DNA of 45,457 nucleotides from Lachnospiraceae bacterium. GTDB lineage: Bacteria; Bacillota; Clostridia; Lachnospirales; Lachnospiraceae. The stretch spans positions 1 through 45,457 of the forward strand of contig JAFVBO010000076.1 in assembly GCA_017479935.1 (NCBI GenBank), read 5' to 3'. How positions within the stretch are numbered: position 1 is the first letter of the stretch; each line of letters opens with the position of its first letter. Below the pieces are notes generated by a model. That model made no database searches, was not told the DNA's origin, and was given only the letters and a program-made list of their open reading frames with translations. A program made the translations under genes and the position numbers. Shown one piece after another: positions 32,920-41,056 of this stretch.

Positions 32920-33654
32920 CTACCTTCTGCTCAACGAAAGCGGCAGCTCCAACCCGTTCTCCGTCAGTAATTTTTCATTTCTCATGATCTCTTCTGTCGG
33001 GCCGTCCCACACAATTCTGCCATCGTTCATCAGGATAGTTCTCTCGCATGTATCCCAGATGAAATCCAGATCATGGCTGGCGATCATCTTCAGGTGCTCA
33101 AACTCCCGGATGATATGGATCAGGTTGCGGCGGTTCTGAGGATCTAAGGCCACCGACGGCTCGTCCATCAGGATGATATCCGGGGTCATGGACAGGATGG
33201 TAGCGATGCTTACCAGCTTCTTCTCGCCACCGGAGAGCCGGTAGATGGACTTTCCTTTCAAGTGCTCGATATGAACCCGTTTCAGCGCCGCATCCACCCG
33301 CCGGGAAACTTCCTCCTCCGGGAGCCCGTAATTGCGCGGGGCAAAGGCCACATCCTCCTCCACCGTCGTCATAAACAGCTGGCTTTCCGAATCCTGGAAC
33401 ACATAGCCAATTTTCTCTCGTATCTTTTGCAAAGTCTGTTTCTTCAGCGGAATCTCTTCGATCCGGATTTCCCCCTGATCCGGTAACTCAAGCCCTACCA
33501 GCAGCTTTAAAAGTGTGGACTTCCCCACGCCATTGGCGCCGATGATTCCGATAGAATCATGCTCGGCAGCACTTAAGCAAAGATCGTTTAAAACCGGCTG
33601 CCCCTTTCCATAAGAAAAGGTGACATGATCCAGGTTGATGTGAATGTGACTCAT
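32920..33654 (-). CDS. cbiO: ECF cobalt/nickel transporter ATPase (CbiO-type)
   Basis: 244 residues, typical of ECF ATPases. Walker A GANGVGKST (39-46), Q-loop YVFQDSESQLF, signature LSGGEKK, Walker B IILMDEP and switch His in ASHDLDF are all intact. It powers uptake by the CbiM/CbiQ partners encoded upstream on the same strand. Start ATG 33654 has AGGAAG at 7 bp. A longer frame to 33849 only reads through the minisatellite (HRIASRDKLEGV repeats) and has no ribosome binding site. Confidence 0.92.
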   Translation of the reverse strand: MSHIHINLDHVTFSYGKGQPVLNDLCLSAAEHDSIGIIGANGVGKSTLLKLLVGLELPDQGEIRIEEIPLKKQTLQKIREKIGYVFQDSESQLFMTTVEEDVAFAPRNYGLPEEEVSRRVDAALKRVHIEHLKGKSIYRLSGGEKKLVSIATILSMTPDIILMDEPSVALDPQNRRNLIHIIREFEHLKMIASHDLDFIWDTCERTILMNDGRIVWDGPTEEIMRNEKLLTENGLELPLSLSRR

Positions 33655-33718
33655 ATGATAACTTCCTGCTTTCCTATTCTGTATGCAAGCGCCTGGAACT
33701 CCATCCGGCATATCCGCT

Positions 33719-33838
33719 GGCATTCTCGTGCATTCCAATCTATCTCTGTTGGCAATTCTATGCACTCCTTCCAGCTTATCCCGACTAGCAATTCTATGCA
33801 CTCCTTCCGGCTTATCCCGGCTGACAATCCTATGCAAT
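33719..33838. repeat. 36-bp minisatellite between cbiQ and cbiO
   Basis: GCAATTCTATGCACTCC units at 33752 and 33788 and a degenerate copy at 33824 are 36 bp apart; a further diverged copy starts near 33719. The repeat begins within the last codons and stop of cbiQ and fills most of the 175-bp gap to cbiO. Confidence 0.88.
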
Positions 33839-34621
33839 CCACCCGCCAAGAACCGCCGTCAGCGGGAGAAAACGCAGCGCGCAAAGCACCGCCGTCCACA
33901 CTGCCAGATAAATCCAGTCCGCCTTTTTCATACTCTCCTGCCGTCCCGTGTAAAACTCCCCGTGAAACCCGCGGATCTGCATGCTCTCGTACAACCGCTC
34001 CGCCCGGTCCATGCTGCGCAGAAGAAGGAGGCCGGCGAGCGACCCCCAGGCCGAAATGTGAATTCCCTTTTGCCCCGGCGCCCGCAGCGCATAGCTGTTC
34101 GTCACCCGGCGCGTTTCCTTTAAAAGGACCGTGAGATACCGGTAGATCAGCAGGATCTCCGTCACCAGAAGCGACGGCACATGCAGCATTCGCAGGCCCA
34201 GACAAATCCGTTCCATGGACGTGGTCGCGATCAGAAGATACCCGGCCAGAACCGTCAGGATCGCCTTCCCCATGAGTGTCAGCATGGACAGCACGCCGCC
34301 GCTCACCGCCAGGCTCCCGACCTGCATCACAATATCCCGATCAAAGAAGGGATTAAAGATCCCTACCACGCAGACAATCGGCAGCACGTAGCGCAGGCGC
34401 TTTAAAGCGTCCGCAAAGGACAGGTCCGCAATGGTGAAGGTAACCAGGGGGTAAACCGCCATGGACAAAAGCCCCGCCAGATTATACTTGTCAAAAGAAA
34501 CCGTCAGCACCAGGAAAAGTGCCGTCACAAACAGTTTGACCAGTGGATGAAGGTTATTCACCCACCGGTCTTCTTTGGACAGGCTCTCCAGGGACTGTAG
34601 TTCCCGAATCGCTTGATTCAT
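33830..34621 (-). CDS. cbiQ: ECF transporter transmembrane component (CbiQ-type)
   Basis: 263 residues with about six hydrophobic helices. The coupling region YALRAPGQKG...LRSMDRAERLYESMQIRGF carries the two short Ala-Arg-type motifs by which ECF T components contact the ATPase. It partners CbiM and CbiO to import cobalt or nickel. Its stop codon lies at the edge of the 36-bp minisatellite. It starts 23 bp after cbiM ends, so the genes form one operon. Confidence 0.9.
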   Translation of the reverse strand: MNQAIRELQSLESLSKEDRWVNNLHPLVKLFVTALFLVLTVSFDKYNLAGLLSMAVYPLVTFTIADLSFADALKRLRYVLPIVCVVGIFNPFFDRDIVMQVGSLAVSGGVLSMLTLMGKAILTVLAGYLLIATTSMERICLGLRMLHVPSLLVTEILLIYRYLTVLLKETRRVTNSYALRAPGQKGIHISAWGSLAGLLLLRSMDRAERLYESMQIRGFHGEFYTGRQESMKKADWIYLAVWTAVLCALRFLPLTAVLGGWIA

Positions 34622-34644
34622 ATAGTTTCCTCTTGTAAAAAACC

Positions 34645-35643
34645 CTACGCTTCCGCTTTCTTTCGCTTAAAGAACCGGAACAAAAGGCACGCCGCCACAC
34701 AGACCACCAATACCATTAAAGCGCCGACAATGCCGGACACCGTGGTGCCCAAAGCGCTCTCCGAATTCTGGAAAGCATAGTCCGGCAGGAACGCCGTCGC
34801 CTCCTGAATGCCAGAAGCTGCGGAGTACACGGCACCTTCCGCCTCCAGTTCCGCTGTGCCAGGTACCTTCTCCATGGACCACTCCAGGCCGTCCGGATCG
34901 GAGGATGCCAGAAGCGATACGCCGCCGCCGATCACCAGCGCGGCCGCCGCCAGGATACCCACCGTCGCGCCAAAGGAGAAGCGCCCCTTTTCGTCCGACT
35001 CTTCCGTTCCCCATAACAGTTCCGGCCGCGCCTCATGGACGAAGCAAAGCACCGCTGCCGTGATCAGACCTTCTACCAGACCGATCGCCAGATGAATGGG
35101 CTGCATGGTTCCCACAAACCCCGCAAACGGCAGCTCTGTGATGCCGGACAGCAGCGTCTCAATCGCGACAGATAACGCTCCAAGCTGCAGCGTCAAAACG
35201 CATCCCAGGATGGACGCGATCGTAATTTTCTTCTTTGTGGCGCCGCCCTTCATGATGGGCCGCCAGATACATAGAGCCCCGATAAAGCACCCGTAGAAGG
35301 CCATGTTCCAAATATTGCATCCCAAGGCCAGAAGGCCTCCGTCCGCAAAAAACAGGCACTGGATGAGAAGCACGCCGATCATCGTGAGGAACCCGGCGTA
35401 CGGTCCCAAGAGCGCGGACAGCATCATACCGCCGCAAAGGTGTCCGGACGAACCGGTTCCCGGAATGGCGAAATTGATCATCTGCGCTGAGAACACAAAC
35501 GCGCCCATCACCCCCATCACCGGGATTTTCTTTGCGTCATCCTCCAGACGAACCTTGTGAACCGAATAAGCGGCAGCCGCCGTAGAGCAGGCATACATAC
35601 ATCCTGCTACCGCCGGTGCTACCAAAGCATCTGCCATGTGCAT
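34645..35643 (-). CDS. cbiM: Cobalt/nickel ECF substrate-binding protein, CbiM-CbiN fusion
   Basis: 332 residues. Start ATG 35643, 6 bp after AGGAGG, gives MHMADALVAP. The His2 right after the initiator is the metal ligand characteristic of CbiM/NikM, so the nine-residue longer reading to 35670 is wrong. Several helices follow, including SSGHLCGGMMLSALLGPYAG. The C-terminal third (from about 235) has two further helices around SDPDGLEWS, as in CbiN/NikN, so the small accessory subunit is fused. Co2+ versus Ni2+ specificity cannot be settled. First gene of the cbiM-cbiQ-cbiO operon, behind a consensus promoter and a structured leader. Confidence 0.92.
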   Translation of the reverse strand: MHMADALVAPAVAGCMYACSTAAAAYSVHKVRLEDDAKKIPVMGVMGAFVFSAQMINFAIPGTGSSGHLCGGMMLSALLGPYAGFLTMIGVLLIQCLFFADGGLLALGCNIWNMAFYGCFIGALCIWRPIMKGGATKKKITIASILGCVLTLQLGALSVAIETLLSGITELPFAGFVGTMQPIHLAIGLVEGLITAAVLCFVHEARPELLWGTEESDEKGRFSFGATVGILAAAALVIGGGVSLLASSDPDGLEWSMEKVPGTAELEAEGAVYSAASGIQEATAFLPDYAFQNSESALGTTVSGIVGALMVLVVCVAACLLFRFFKRKKAEA

Positions 35644-35671
35644 AATCTTCCTCCTTAAGTTTTTCAGCATG

Positions 35672-35722
35672 AAAAAAGGCGCGTACTCTCCCTGGGGGAG
35701 ATATCCGTGCCTTCATGCGCAC
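35672..35722 (-). promoter_or_regulatory. Candidate transcription attenuator in the cbiM leader
   Basis: On the minus strand a stem of GGC-CG-TCTCCC with GGGAGA-CG-GCC closes over a CCA loop (35711 to 35678) and runs into TTTTTT, an intrinsic terminator ahead of the first gene. Just upstream GTGC and GCAC (35722-35707) form an alternative stem that would use part of the terminator arm. Together they look like a switchable leader of about 150 nt. The B12 box and recognisable NiCo-motif cores were not seen, so the sensor type is open. An earlier AGCCGC/GCGGCT stem lies at 35773-35788. Confidence 0.55.
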
Positions 35723-35799
35723 ATGGTTTTCGCCTATTTCTTAATTGTGAATGATGTTGTAGTTTACTTGCAGCCGCTTCATGCGGCTAATTATTTGAA

Positions 35800-35828
35800 A
35801 TTATATAATGCGGCTGGCATACTGTCAA
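35800..35828 (-). promoter_or_regulatory. Consensus promoter of the cbiMQO operon
   Basis: On the minus strand TTGACA (35828-35823) and TATAAT (35805-35800) are both perfect hexamers with the ideal 17 bp spacing. The start point near 35793 gives a 150-nt leader. Confidence 0.85.
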
Positions 35829-35917
35829 GTACGGAAACACGTACTGCTTTCGAGTACTCCGTTCTTGGATTATGATTCACGCGTCATAATTTGGGGAGGT
35901 CATTAGGATGAAGCAAG

Positions 35918-35953
35918 AGGCCTGCCCTGTCACGAACGTGACAGGGCAGGCCT
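35918..35953. terminator. Perfect 16-bp stem, probable terminator of GH3 module B
   Basis: AGGCCTGCCCTGTCAC and GTGACAGGGCAGGCCT (35918-35933, 35938-35953) are exact complements with a GAAC loop. It sits just past the last gene of module B and before the cbiM promoter. The flanking U-runs are weak. The inner GTGACAGG resembles the core of the interspersed palindromic repeat, so it may derive from that family. Confidence 0.65.
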
Positions 35954-35981
35954 TTCCTTCCTGCAATACTATTATACTTTT

Positions 35982-36398
35982 CTATCCCTTCTTCACCCTC
36001 TCCGGGAAGCAAGCGATGATCGCCAGAAGCGTCATCAAAAGCATCAAAACCGCGAGCGCGATGATAATCCCGAACTTCTCCGGATTTCCAAACATAACAA
36101 TGTTCTGGAAATAATCGACCACGGAGCCGATGGTTTCCGGGGGATCCATGGCAAAGCACCCGAAGGCTGCCGCGCCAAGGGCCGCTACCAGGATCGGAAT
36201 AATATCATTGTCAAAAAAGAACAGGATGCCTTCTAAAGCCAGAATCAGAAGCAGGCACACAACCACCCACGGCATGAACAGGCCGTCTGCCGATGTTGTG
36301 TAGGTCAGGTAAAGGATCAGGCTGATTAAGGCCAGCACTTCCACAACGATGCCTAAGTACGCGCCGGCGCTCTTCTTCAGAGTTTTTTCTTTATTCAT
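35982..36398 (-). CDS. Small four-helix membrane protein of GH3 module B
   Basis: 138 residues with four predicted helices (starting near GAYLGIVVEVLALIS, MPWVVVCLLLILALE, IIPILVAALGAAAFG and FGIIIALAVLMLLMT). No family is recognised. Start ATG 36398 overlaps the GH3 stop codon by 4 bp (ATGA) and has an AAGGAGAAGG site; the longer frame to 36500 is a reading inside the GH3 gene. Size, helix count and the 4-bp overlap with a doubly anchored GH3 match the module A protein (12434-12877), though direct sequence similarity is slight by eye. Confidence 0.8.
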   Translation of the reverse strand: MNKEKTLKKSAGAYLGIVVEVLALISLILYLTYTTSADGLFMPWVVVCLLLILALEGILFFFDNDIIPILVAALGAAAFGCFAMDPPETIGSVVDYFQNIVMFGNPEKFGIIIALAVLMLLMTLLAIIACFPERVKKG

Positions 36399-39300
36399 CT
36401 TCCTTCTCCTTTCTTTCCCTTCGCCAGCGCAAAAAGCAGGAGGCACAGCAGCATCAGCGCGCCGAATACATAACCGGCCGACTGGGAAAGCAGCTGCCAT
36501 GTGGGGGTGATCGTGCGGATCACGGTGTCATCCGACAGGCCGTTCACGGCCATGGAACGTGACAGGGCGTAGGCCGTGTGCTTCGCCGCCTGGCGCAGGC
36601 ACCCCAGCATGTAGCCGTCGTCGCTCGAACGGATGTAGCTTCCGATGATGGTGCCACCGACGGCATCGCCGTCCAGGCAGTAGATGTCGGTGCCGTTTGC
36701 CATCGTGGTGACATAGTGCGCCTTGTAGCCCACCGTCACGCCGCTGGAAGCGTCGGTAATGACTTCACCTTCAAATCCCCATTCGTCGCGCAGAACATCC
36801 ACGTTCAGTTCCTTGCAGGCGGAGGAGAATACCACGCCCTGGCGGTTGAAGGCCTGCATGATCGCGTGCACCTTGGCCACGCGGATCGCGCCTTCGAAGC
36901 CTCGCAGTGCGCCTTCGCGGAAGGCCTGCTCGTTGTAGAAGGTGTTTAAGCCCTCGCGGTGCGATTCCTGATCGTTCGCCGCGAAATGCTTGATGCCGGC
37001 CAGGATGCCGCGTTTTTCCATCTCGGTCATCTCGAGAGCGCTGATGAGGTAGCAAAGGTTTGCGTCCTCGCTGTAGTACTCTGCCTGGCGGCCGCCGTAA
37101 GGCGTCCGGTGGAGGTTGCCGCCGCCGGTCCAGATGACGGTCTGATTGAGGAACAGCGCCTGGTTGGCCATGAGCTTGCCGCGCTCCTTGATCAGGTCTT
37201 CGTTGAAGGTGCTGGACAGAAGCGAGGTATACAGGCATGGCCACAAAACGGCGCCGCCGGTCAGCGCTTCCGAGTAAGGCTCGTCGCCCACGCCCTGGCA
37301 GCCGTCGCCGCCGGACTTGGCGGGCAGGTTAATGGGCTGGGTAGAGATGGCCTTGTTGCCAAAATAGTTACCGGTCATGAGAACCAGGTCATCCAGCGTA
37401 AACTGATCCAGGAAGAGATTCCAGATCTCATCATCGTCGTAGGAAGCCTGGCGCATCGCCACGAAGGACAGGCCGTTGTTCACACCCTGCCAGTCGTTGC
37501 TCTTACCCTGCGCGTACGCGTCCGTCGTAGGCGCATCCGCAGGCTTCTCGTAAAACTCGCCCTGCAGCAGCGTCTCCATCTCGGTCCCCAGAAGATACGA
37601 CTTCGCCGCCTCCGTGGGGAACGTGCCCGCCCAGTCGGAGCGGGTCAGGTACTTGACAGAATTTCCTTCCCAGTAGTTGATGTCCATCTTGTCGAAGCGG
37701 TTGGTGACGACCACGCCGTCCTCCTTGCCGCCTTCGCCGTATCGGAAGGTTTCGGTGTCAAGCTCCATGCTCCATTTGTAAACGGCATTGGCATCCGGTG
37801 TGAAGGCGTTTCCGGCTTCGTCCACCAGACCACTGTATCCCTGCGCGCCCAGCACGTTGTTTAAGGCCGCGTGGGAATCGCTTCCGACCGCGAAGAAATA
37901 ATCGCCCGCCGTCAGCACATAACCCTTGTTGTCGGTATAATCATAGCTGGCAAACAGATAGGAATCGACCACGATCTGCAGCTCCTCGGATGCGCCGGGC
38001 GCCAGGACGCCGGTCTTGCCGAAGCCCACCAGAAGGATGGCGGATTTCTCAATCTTTCTTGCCTTCTCGTACTCGCCGTAAGGCGTGTTCACGTACAGCT
38101 GCACGGAGCGCTTGCCCGCGGCCGCGCCGGTGTTTTCCACCTTCACGGTGACGGTGTAGGTGGCATCGCCATTGTCCTTCACGTTCGTGATCGTCTCGCG
38201 GAATGTGGTGTAAGACAGGCCGTAGCCGAAGGGATAGCACATCTCCTTCGCGTAATCCCAGCCGCCGTCAAAGGAAGATCCGACGGAGGACTTCGCGCCT
38301 TCATCTCCCATCACGGCATCCGCGTAACGGGTCTCATAGTACTTGTAGCCGACGTAGATGCTCTCCTGCTGCACGCTCACGCGGGTAGTGGACTGCGCGT
38401 AGTCAACGACGATCCCGGAAGGATTGTACGTCTCGTCATTCAGGTTGGCCCACTGCGGCGTGTTGCCGGCGGCATTCTTGATGGCAGGGGAGGAAAAGGA
38501 ATTGGCGGCGAAGGTGTCCACCAGCTTGCCGGAAGGGTTCGCCCCGTCCTTTCCCGTCAGAAGGTTGACGATACCGGTGAGGCCCGTCAGGCCCGTGGTG
38601 CCGATCCACAGACACGCGTCCACACCGTAGTCCTCCAGCCAGCCAAGTTCCATGGCATACGGAGAGTTGATGAGGACGATGATCTTCTTAAAGCCCTGGG
38701 CCTTGACAAAGTCCAGCATGGCCTTTTCATTCGTCTGCAGCGCCAGGGAATTGGCCACTTCCACATCCGCCTTGAAACCGCGGTTCTTGCCGTTCGTCGT
38801 CACGTTCCAGGACTGATCCACGCTCATGTCCGTGCCTTCGCCGGCACTTCTTTGCAGCATGACGACAGCGACATCCTTGTACCCCTCGAACGTTCCCGCG
38901 TTCGTTTCATAGAACGAAAGGGGTTCCTCAAACTGATAGGAAAAGCCCAGCTTGCTGGTCCCCTTACCGCTTGCGTAAGCGTCCAGAAGATCCGTGTTGA
39001 CGTTAAATCCGGCTTCCAGCATCGCTCTCTTTAAGTCCACCACGCGCTCCGGGTTGTTGTCCGTCACACGGGTGCAGGCCGCAGCCGTGCGGTAAAGCGG
39101 GCTGTAAGCGCCGCGGCCAATCAGGGAGACATTCTTCTCCGTGGACAAATCAAGCGGCAGCGCCGGCTTTCCGTCCACGAGATCATTCTTCAAAAGCACC
39201 GCGCCCTCCTGCGCCTCCGCCACGGTCTGCGCCTCGGCGGCAGCCTCGAGAGCCTTTAAATTCTCGGCGTTAATCTCACCGAAATCAGACTTGTAATATT

Positions 39301-39472
39301 CCGTGTCGGTCACGACATCCGTGGTCTTTTCGATCACGGTTGTCTCAATCCCGAAGGTGGTATTGATGATATGCGCATATCGGAAAAGAATGGCGTTCAC
39401 AAATATGGCCAGTACCATAAGTGCCGCAAACAGTCCCGACAAACCGCGCCATAATCCTGTTTTTTTCAACAT
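36395..39472 (-). CDS. Membrane-anchored GH3 beta-glucosidase-like enzyme, reversed domain order (module B)
   Basis: 1,025 residues from ATG 39472 (MLKKTGLWRGLSGLF), which places a transmembrane helix at residues about 9-28. A longer frame to 39652 reads back through the palindromic repeat and was rejected. No good ribosome binding site precedes ATG 39472, so the start is less certain. GH3 C-domain first (LLKNDLVDGKPALPLD), Fn3-like middle, then the barrel with GIKHFAANDQESHR and nucleophile Asp907 in EVITDASSG. A second helix lies at about 999-1017 before KGKKGEGR. Close in architecture to 9522-12437. Its stop overlaps the four-helix gene by 4 bp. Confidence 0.88.
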   Translation of the reverse strand: MLKKTGLWRGLSGLFAALMVLAIFVNAILFRYAHIINTTFGIETTVIEKTTDVVTDTEYYKSDFGEINAENLKALEAAAEAQTVAEAQEGAVLLKNDLVDGKPALPLDLSTEKNVSLIGRGAYSPLYRTAAACTRVTDNNPERVVDLKRAMLEAGFNVNTDLLDAYASGKGTSKLGFSYQFEEPLSFYETNAGTFEGYKDVAVVMLQRSAGEGTDMSVDQSWNVTTNGKNRGFKADVEVANSLALQTNEKAMLDFVKAQGFKKIIVLINSPYAMELGWLEDYGVDACLWIGTTGLTGLTGIVNLLTGKDGANPSGKLVDTFAANSFSSPAIKNAAGNTPQWANLNDETYNPSGIVVDYAQSTTRVSVQQESIYVGYKYYETRYADAVMGDEGAKSSVGSSFDGGWDYAKEMCYPFGYGLSYTTFRETITNVKDNGDATYTVTVKVENTGAAAGKRSVQLYVNTPYGEYEKARKIEKSAILLVGFGKTGVLAPGASEELQIVVDSYLFASYDYTDNKGYVLTAGDYFFAVGSDSHAALNNVLGAQGYSGLVDEAGNAFTPDANAVYKWSMELDTETFRYGEGGKEDGVVVTNRFDKMDINYWEGNSVKYLTRSDWAGTFPTEAAKSYLLGTEMETLLQGEFYEKPADAPTTDAYAQGKSNDWQGVNNGLSFVAMRQASYDDDEIWNLFLDQFTLDDLVLMTGNYFGNKAISTQPINLPAKSGGDGCQGVGDEPYSEALTGGAVLWPCLYTSLLSSTFNEDLIKERGKLMANQALFLNQTVIWTGGGNLHRTPYGGRQAEYYSEDANLCYLISALEMTEMEKRGILAGIKHFAANDQESHREGLNTFYNEQAFREGALRGFEGAIRVAKVHAIMQAFNRQGVVFSSACKELNVDVLRDEWGFEGEVITDASSGVTVGYKAHYVTTMANGTDIYCLDGDAVGGTIIGSYIRSSDDGYMLGCLRQAAKHTAYALSRSMAVNGLSDDTVIRTITPTWQLLSQSAGYVFGALMLLCLLLFALAKGKKGEGR

Positions 39473-39528
39473 AGTGGTTTTTCGACGGAAAACCGTTTCC
39501 GTCACTCCTTCTTGAAATGCTCTTTTTC

Positions 39529-39583
39529 CTGACAGGGGACGGTTCTCTGTCAGAAAATTTGACAGAGAACCGTCCCTTGTCAG
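39529..39583. repeat. Palindromic interspersed repeat, copy 5
   Basis: CTGACAGGGGACGGTTCTC...GTCAG and its inverted partner form one long hairpin between the lipoprotein stop and the GH3 start of module B. It ends 4 bp from the lipoprotein stop codon, so it probably affects coupling within the operon. Confidence 0.9.
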
Positions 39584-39587
39584 CTTC

Positions 39588-40865
39588 TTAGTTATCCTCG
39601 TACAGAACCTTCTCCAGGTTCTCCCACTTCGGTTCCCAGGTGAGGGTCGCATCGGTCGTCAGATAGATGGTATCCACCATCGGCGCAACGGCGTTGACGG
39701 TCGATTCAAACTCATGGGAGTTATCCACGTACAGAACGATTTCGTTCAAACCTTCCTTCAAGGAAATGTTCTTGCTGATCGTATACTCGTCATAGGGACG
39801 CTGGTTCGGCGTCATCTGGGCCTTCGCTCCCGTAAGGGCGATGGGCTCATACTCGGCGGGTTCATCGTTTACATAGAACTGGAACGGATAGTAGGTGTTG
39901 TCGTTTAACGTCACCTGCTCAGGAGCGATGTAGATATCGCGGAACTCAGCGGACAGGCGGGCTTTTAAGGTCACATCCTCTACGTCGCGGTCAGAGTAGA
40001 TCAAAAATTCCAGAGAAAGGCCTTCCGCGTACAGATAGCCGACGGAGAAGCCCATGCGGGCGCTCTGGTTGCGTTCGGGGCTGTCATAGCGGATCATCTG
40101 CTCATCGTTGTAGCTGATGGAGTAGCCGAAGCCGGTCTTGCCGGACAGGTCGGTCAGCTCCGCTTCAAAGGCGTAGGTGGTGGCGTCATACCCGGCGTAG
40201 AGTTCCAGGTTAGAATTCACGGGTGTCTTGAAATCGTACTCGTTGATGCACTCCGGTTCGGTGTACCAGGCATTAAAGTTTGCTTTCTCATATTCGTAGC
40301 TGTACTTTTCGTCCGGAGAAACTGCCTTTACAGACTTATTGGATTTTCTGGGGGCCTTGACGGTCTTGCCTTTTTCCACGGTGGTGACAGTGGGTTCGGG
40401 CGCGCCTTCGTAGTTCAGGTTGAACGTCACGGTGAACGGACCGTCACCGGCAGGCTCAGCCGCAGGAGCTTCCGTTTCCGGCTCCGCGGGCTCGGTTTCG
40501 ACCGCAGGGGTCTCAGCGGCAGGTGTCTCGGCTGCAGGGGTTTCAGCCGCAGGCGTCTCGGCTGCAGGGGTTTCAGCTGCAGGAGCTTCCGTCTCGGGGG
40601 CTTCGGTCTCAGCCGCAGGGGCTTCCGTCTCAGGAGCTGCGCTCTCGCTTGCAGGAACGGTCGCTTCCTCTGTCGTCGGGGCTTCCGTTGCTGCAGGCTC
40701 AGTTGCTGCCGGTTCGGTAGCCGCAGGTTCTGTCGCGGCAGGCTGCGTCACAGCCGGCTCCGTGGGAGCAGTCTGGCTGCTGGAGGGTGTTCCTCCACAA
40801 GCTGCGATACCAAGGACCATGGTCGCGCTCAGGATCAGGGCTGCAATTTTCTTCAGGTCTTTCAT
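39588..40865 (-). CDS. Lipoprotein with Ala/Thr/Pro/Glu-rich linker, InlB-type repeat and CBM-like C terminus (module B)
   Basis: 425 residues from ATG 40865 (AGGAGA 11 bp upstream; the longer frame to 41018 lacks such a site). The signal ends GIAACGG with the lipidated Cys. A long low-complexity linker of ATEP, AAET and PAAET units (about 27-140) is followed by one InlB-type unit (NFNAWYTEPECINEYDF...LELYAGY). The C-terminal beta-sandwich-like region (from YAFEAELTDLSG) holds FYVNDEPAEY, then SLKEGLNEIVLYVDNS and DTIYLTTDATLTWEP. The last block matches the end of the module A lipoprotein (DTELTWEP). Inferred role: surface glycan binding beside the GH3 enzymes, with the linker spanning the wall. 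Confidence 0.85.
   Translation of the reverse strand: MKDLKKIAALILSATMVLGIAACGGTPSSSQTAPTEPAVTQPAATEPAATEPAATEPAATEAPTTEEATVPASESAAPETEAPAAETEAPETEAPAAETPAAETPAAETPAAETPAAETPAVETEPAEPETEAPAAEPAGDGPFTVTFNLNYEGAPEPTVTTVEKGKTVKAPRKSNKSVKAVSPDEKYSYEYEKANFNAWYTEPECINEYDFKTPVNSNLELYAGYDATTYAFEAELTDLSGKTGFGYSISYNDEQMIRYDSPERNQSARMGFSVGYLYAEGLSLEFLIYSDRDVEDVTLKARLSAEFRDIYIAPEQVTLNDNTYYPFQFYVNDEPAEYEPIALTGAKAQMTPNQRPYDEYTISKNISLKEGLNEIVLYVDNSHEFESTVNAVAPMVDTIYLTTDATLTWEPKWENLEKVLYEDN
40455..40770. repeat. 15-bp repeats encoding the lipoprotein linker
   Basis: A GTCTCGGCTGCAGGG-type 15-bp unit (PAAET on the minus strand) repeats at least five times near 40505-40580. Related TEPAA units repeat near 40685-40745. 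Copy number is likely variable. Confidence 0.85.
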
Positions 40866-40894
40866 GTTGTTTTGCTCTCCTAAAATTTCCATAA

Positions 40895-40921
40895 GGCCTG
40901 ACGGCTGTACGCCGCCAGGCC
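40895..40921 (-). other. 11-bp-arm stem in the module B lipoprotein leader
   Basis: GGCCTGACGGC (40895-40905) pairs with GCCGCCAGGCC (40911-40921) with one mismatch, about 30 nt before the start codon on the minus strand. A second stem, CGTGGACATTTGTCCACG, lies near 41005-41022. The 191-bp spacer after the secreted GH3 thus holds two hairpins, like the stem found in module A at the same place; partial termination or mRNA processing is plausible. Confidence 0.6.
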
Positions 40922-41056
40922 AGGGGTTTTCATCTGCCGCAGACATACCTTTTGGCGTTTCAAATCCATTTCGGTATGCCCGCAGGCATCTTTTTGCTTC
41001 TCGTGGACAAATGTCCACGACTCACTTACGCGTCTTAAGACCGATGAAGCTCAAAC

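Noticed and set aside
33651-34205. Alternative minus-strand frame over the end of cbiQ and the minisatellite
   Set aside because: It overlaps cbiQ in another frame and stays open only because the 36-bp repeat lacks stops in all frames.
35643-35828. Cobalamin riboswitch before cbiM
   Set aside because: The conserved B12-box wording was not found on the minus strand, so only a generic attenuator is reported.
37871-39034. 387-codon plus-strand frame opposite the membrane GH3 of module B
   Set aside because: Antisense shadow of a GH3 gene with clear catalytic motifs; no start signals.
36395-39652. Longer start for the module B membrane GH3 at 39652
   Set aside because: The extra 60 residues translate the palindromic repeat and overlap the upstream lipoprotein gene; the signal-anchor follows ATG 39472 directly.
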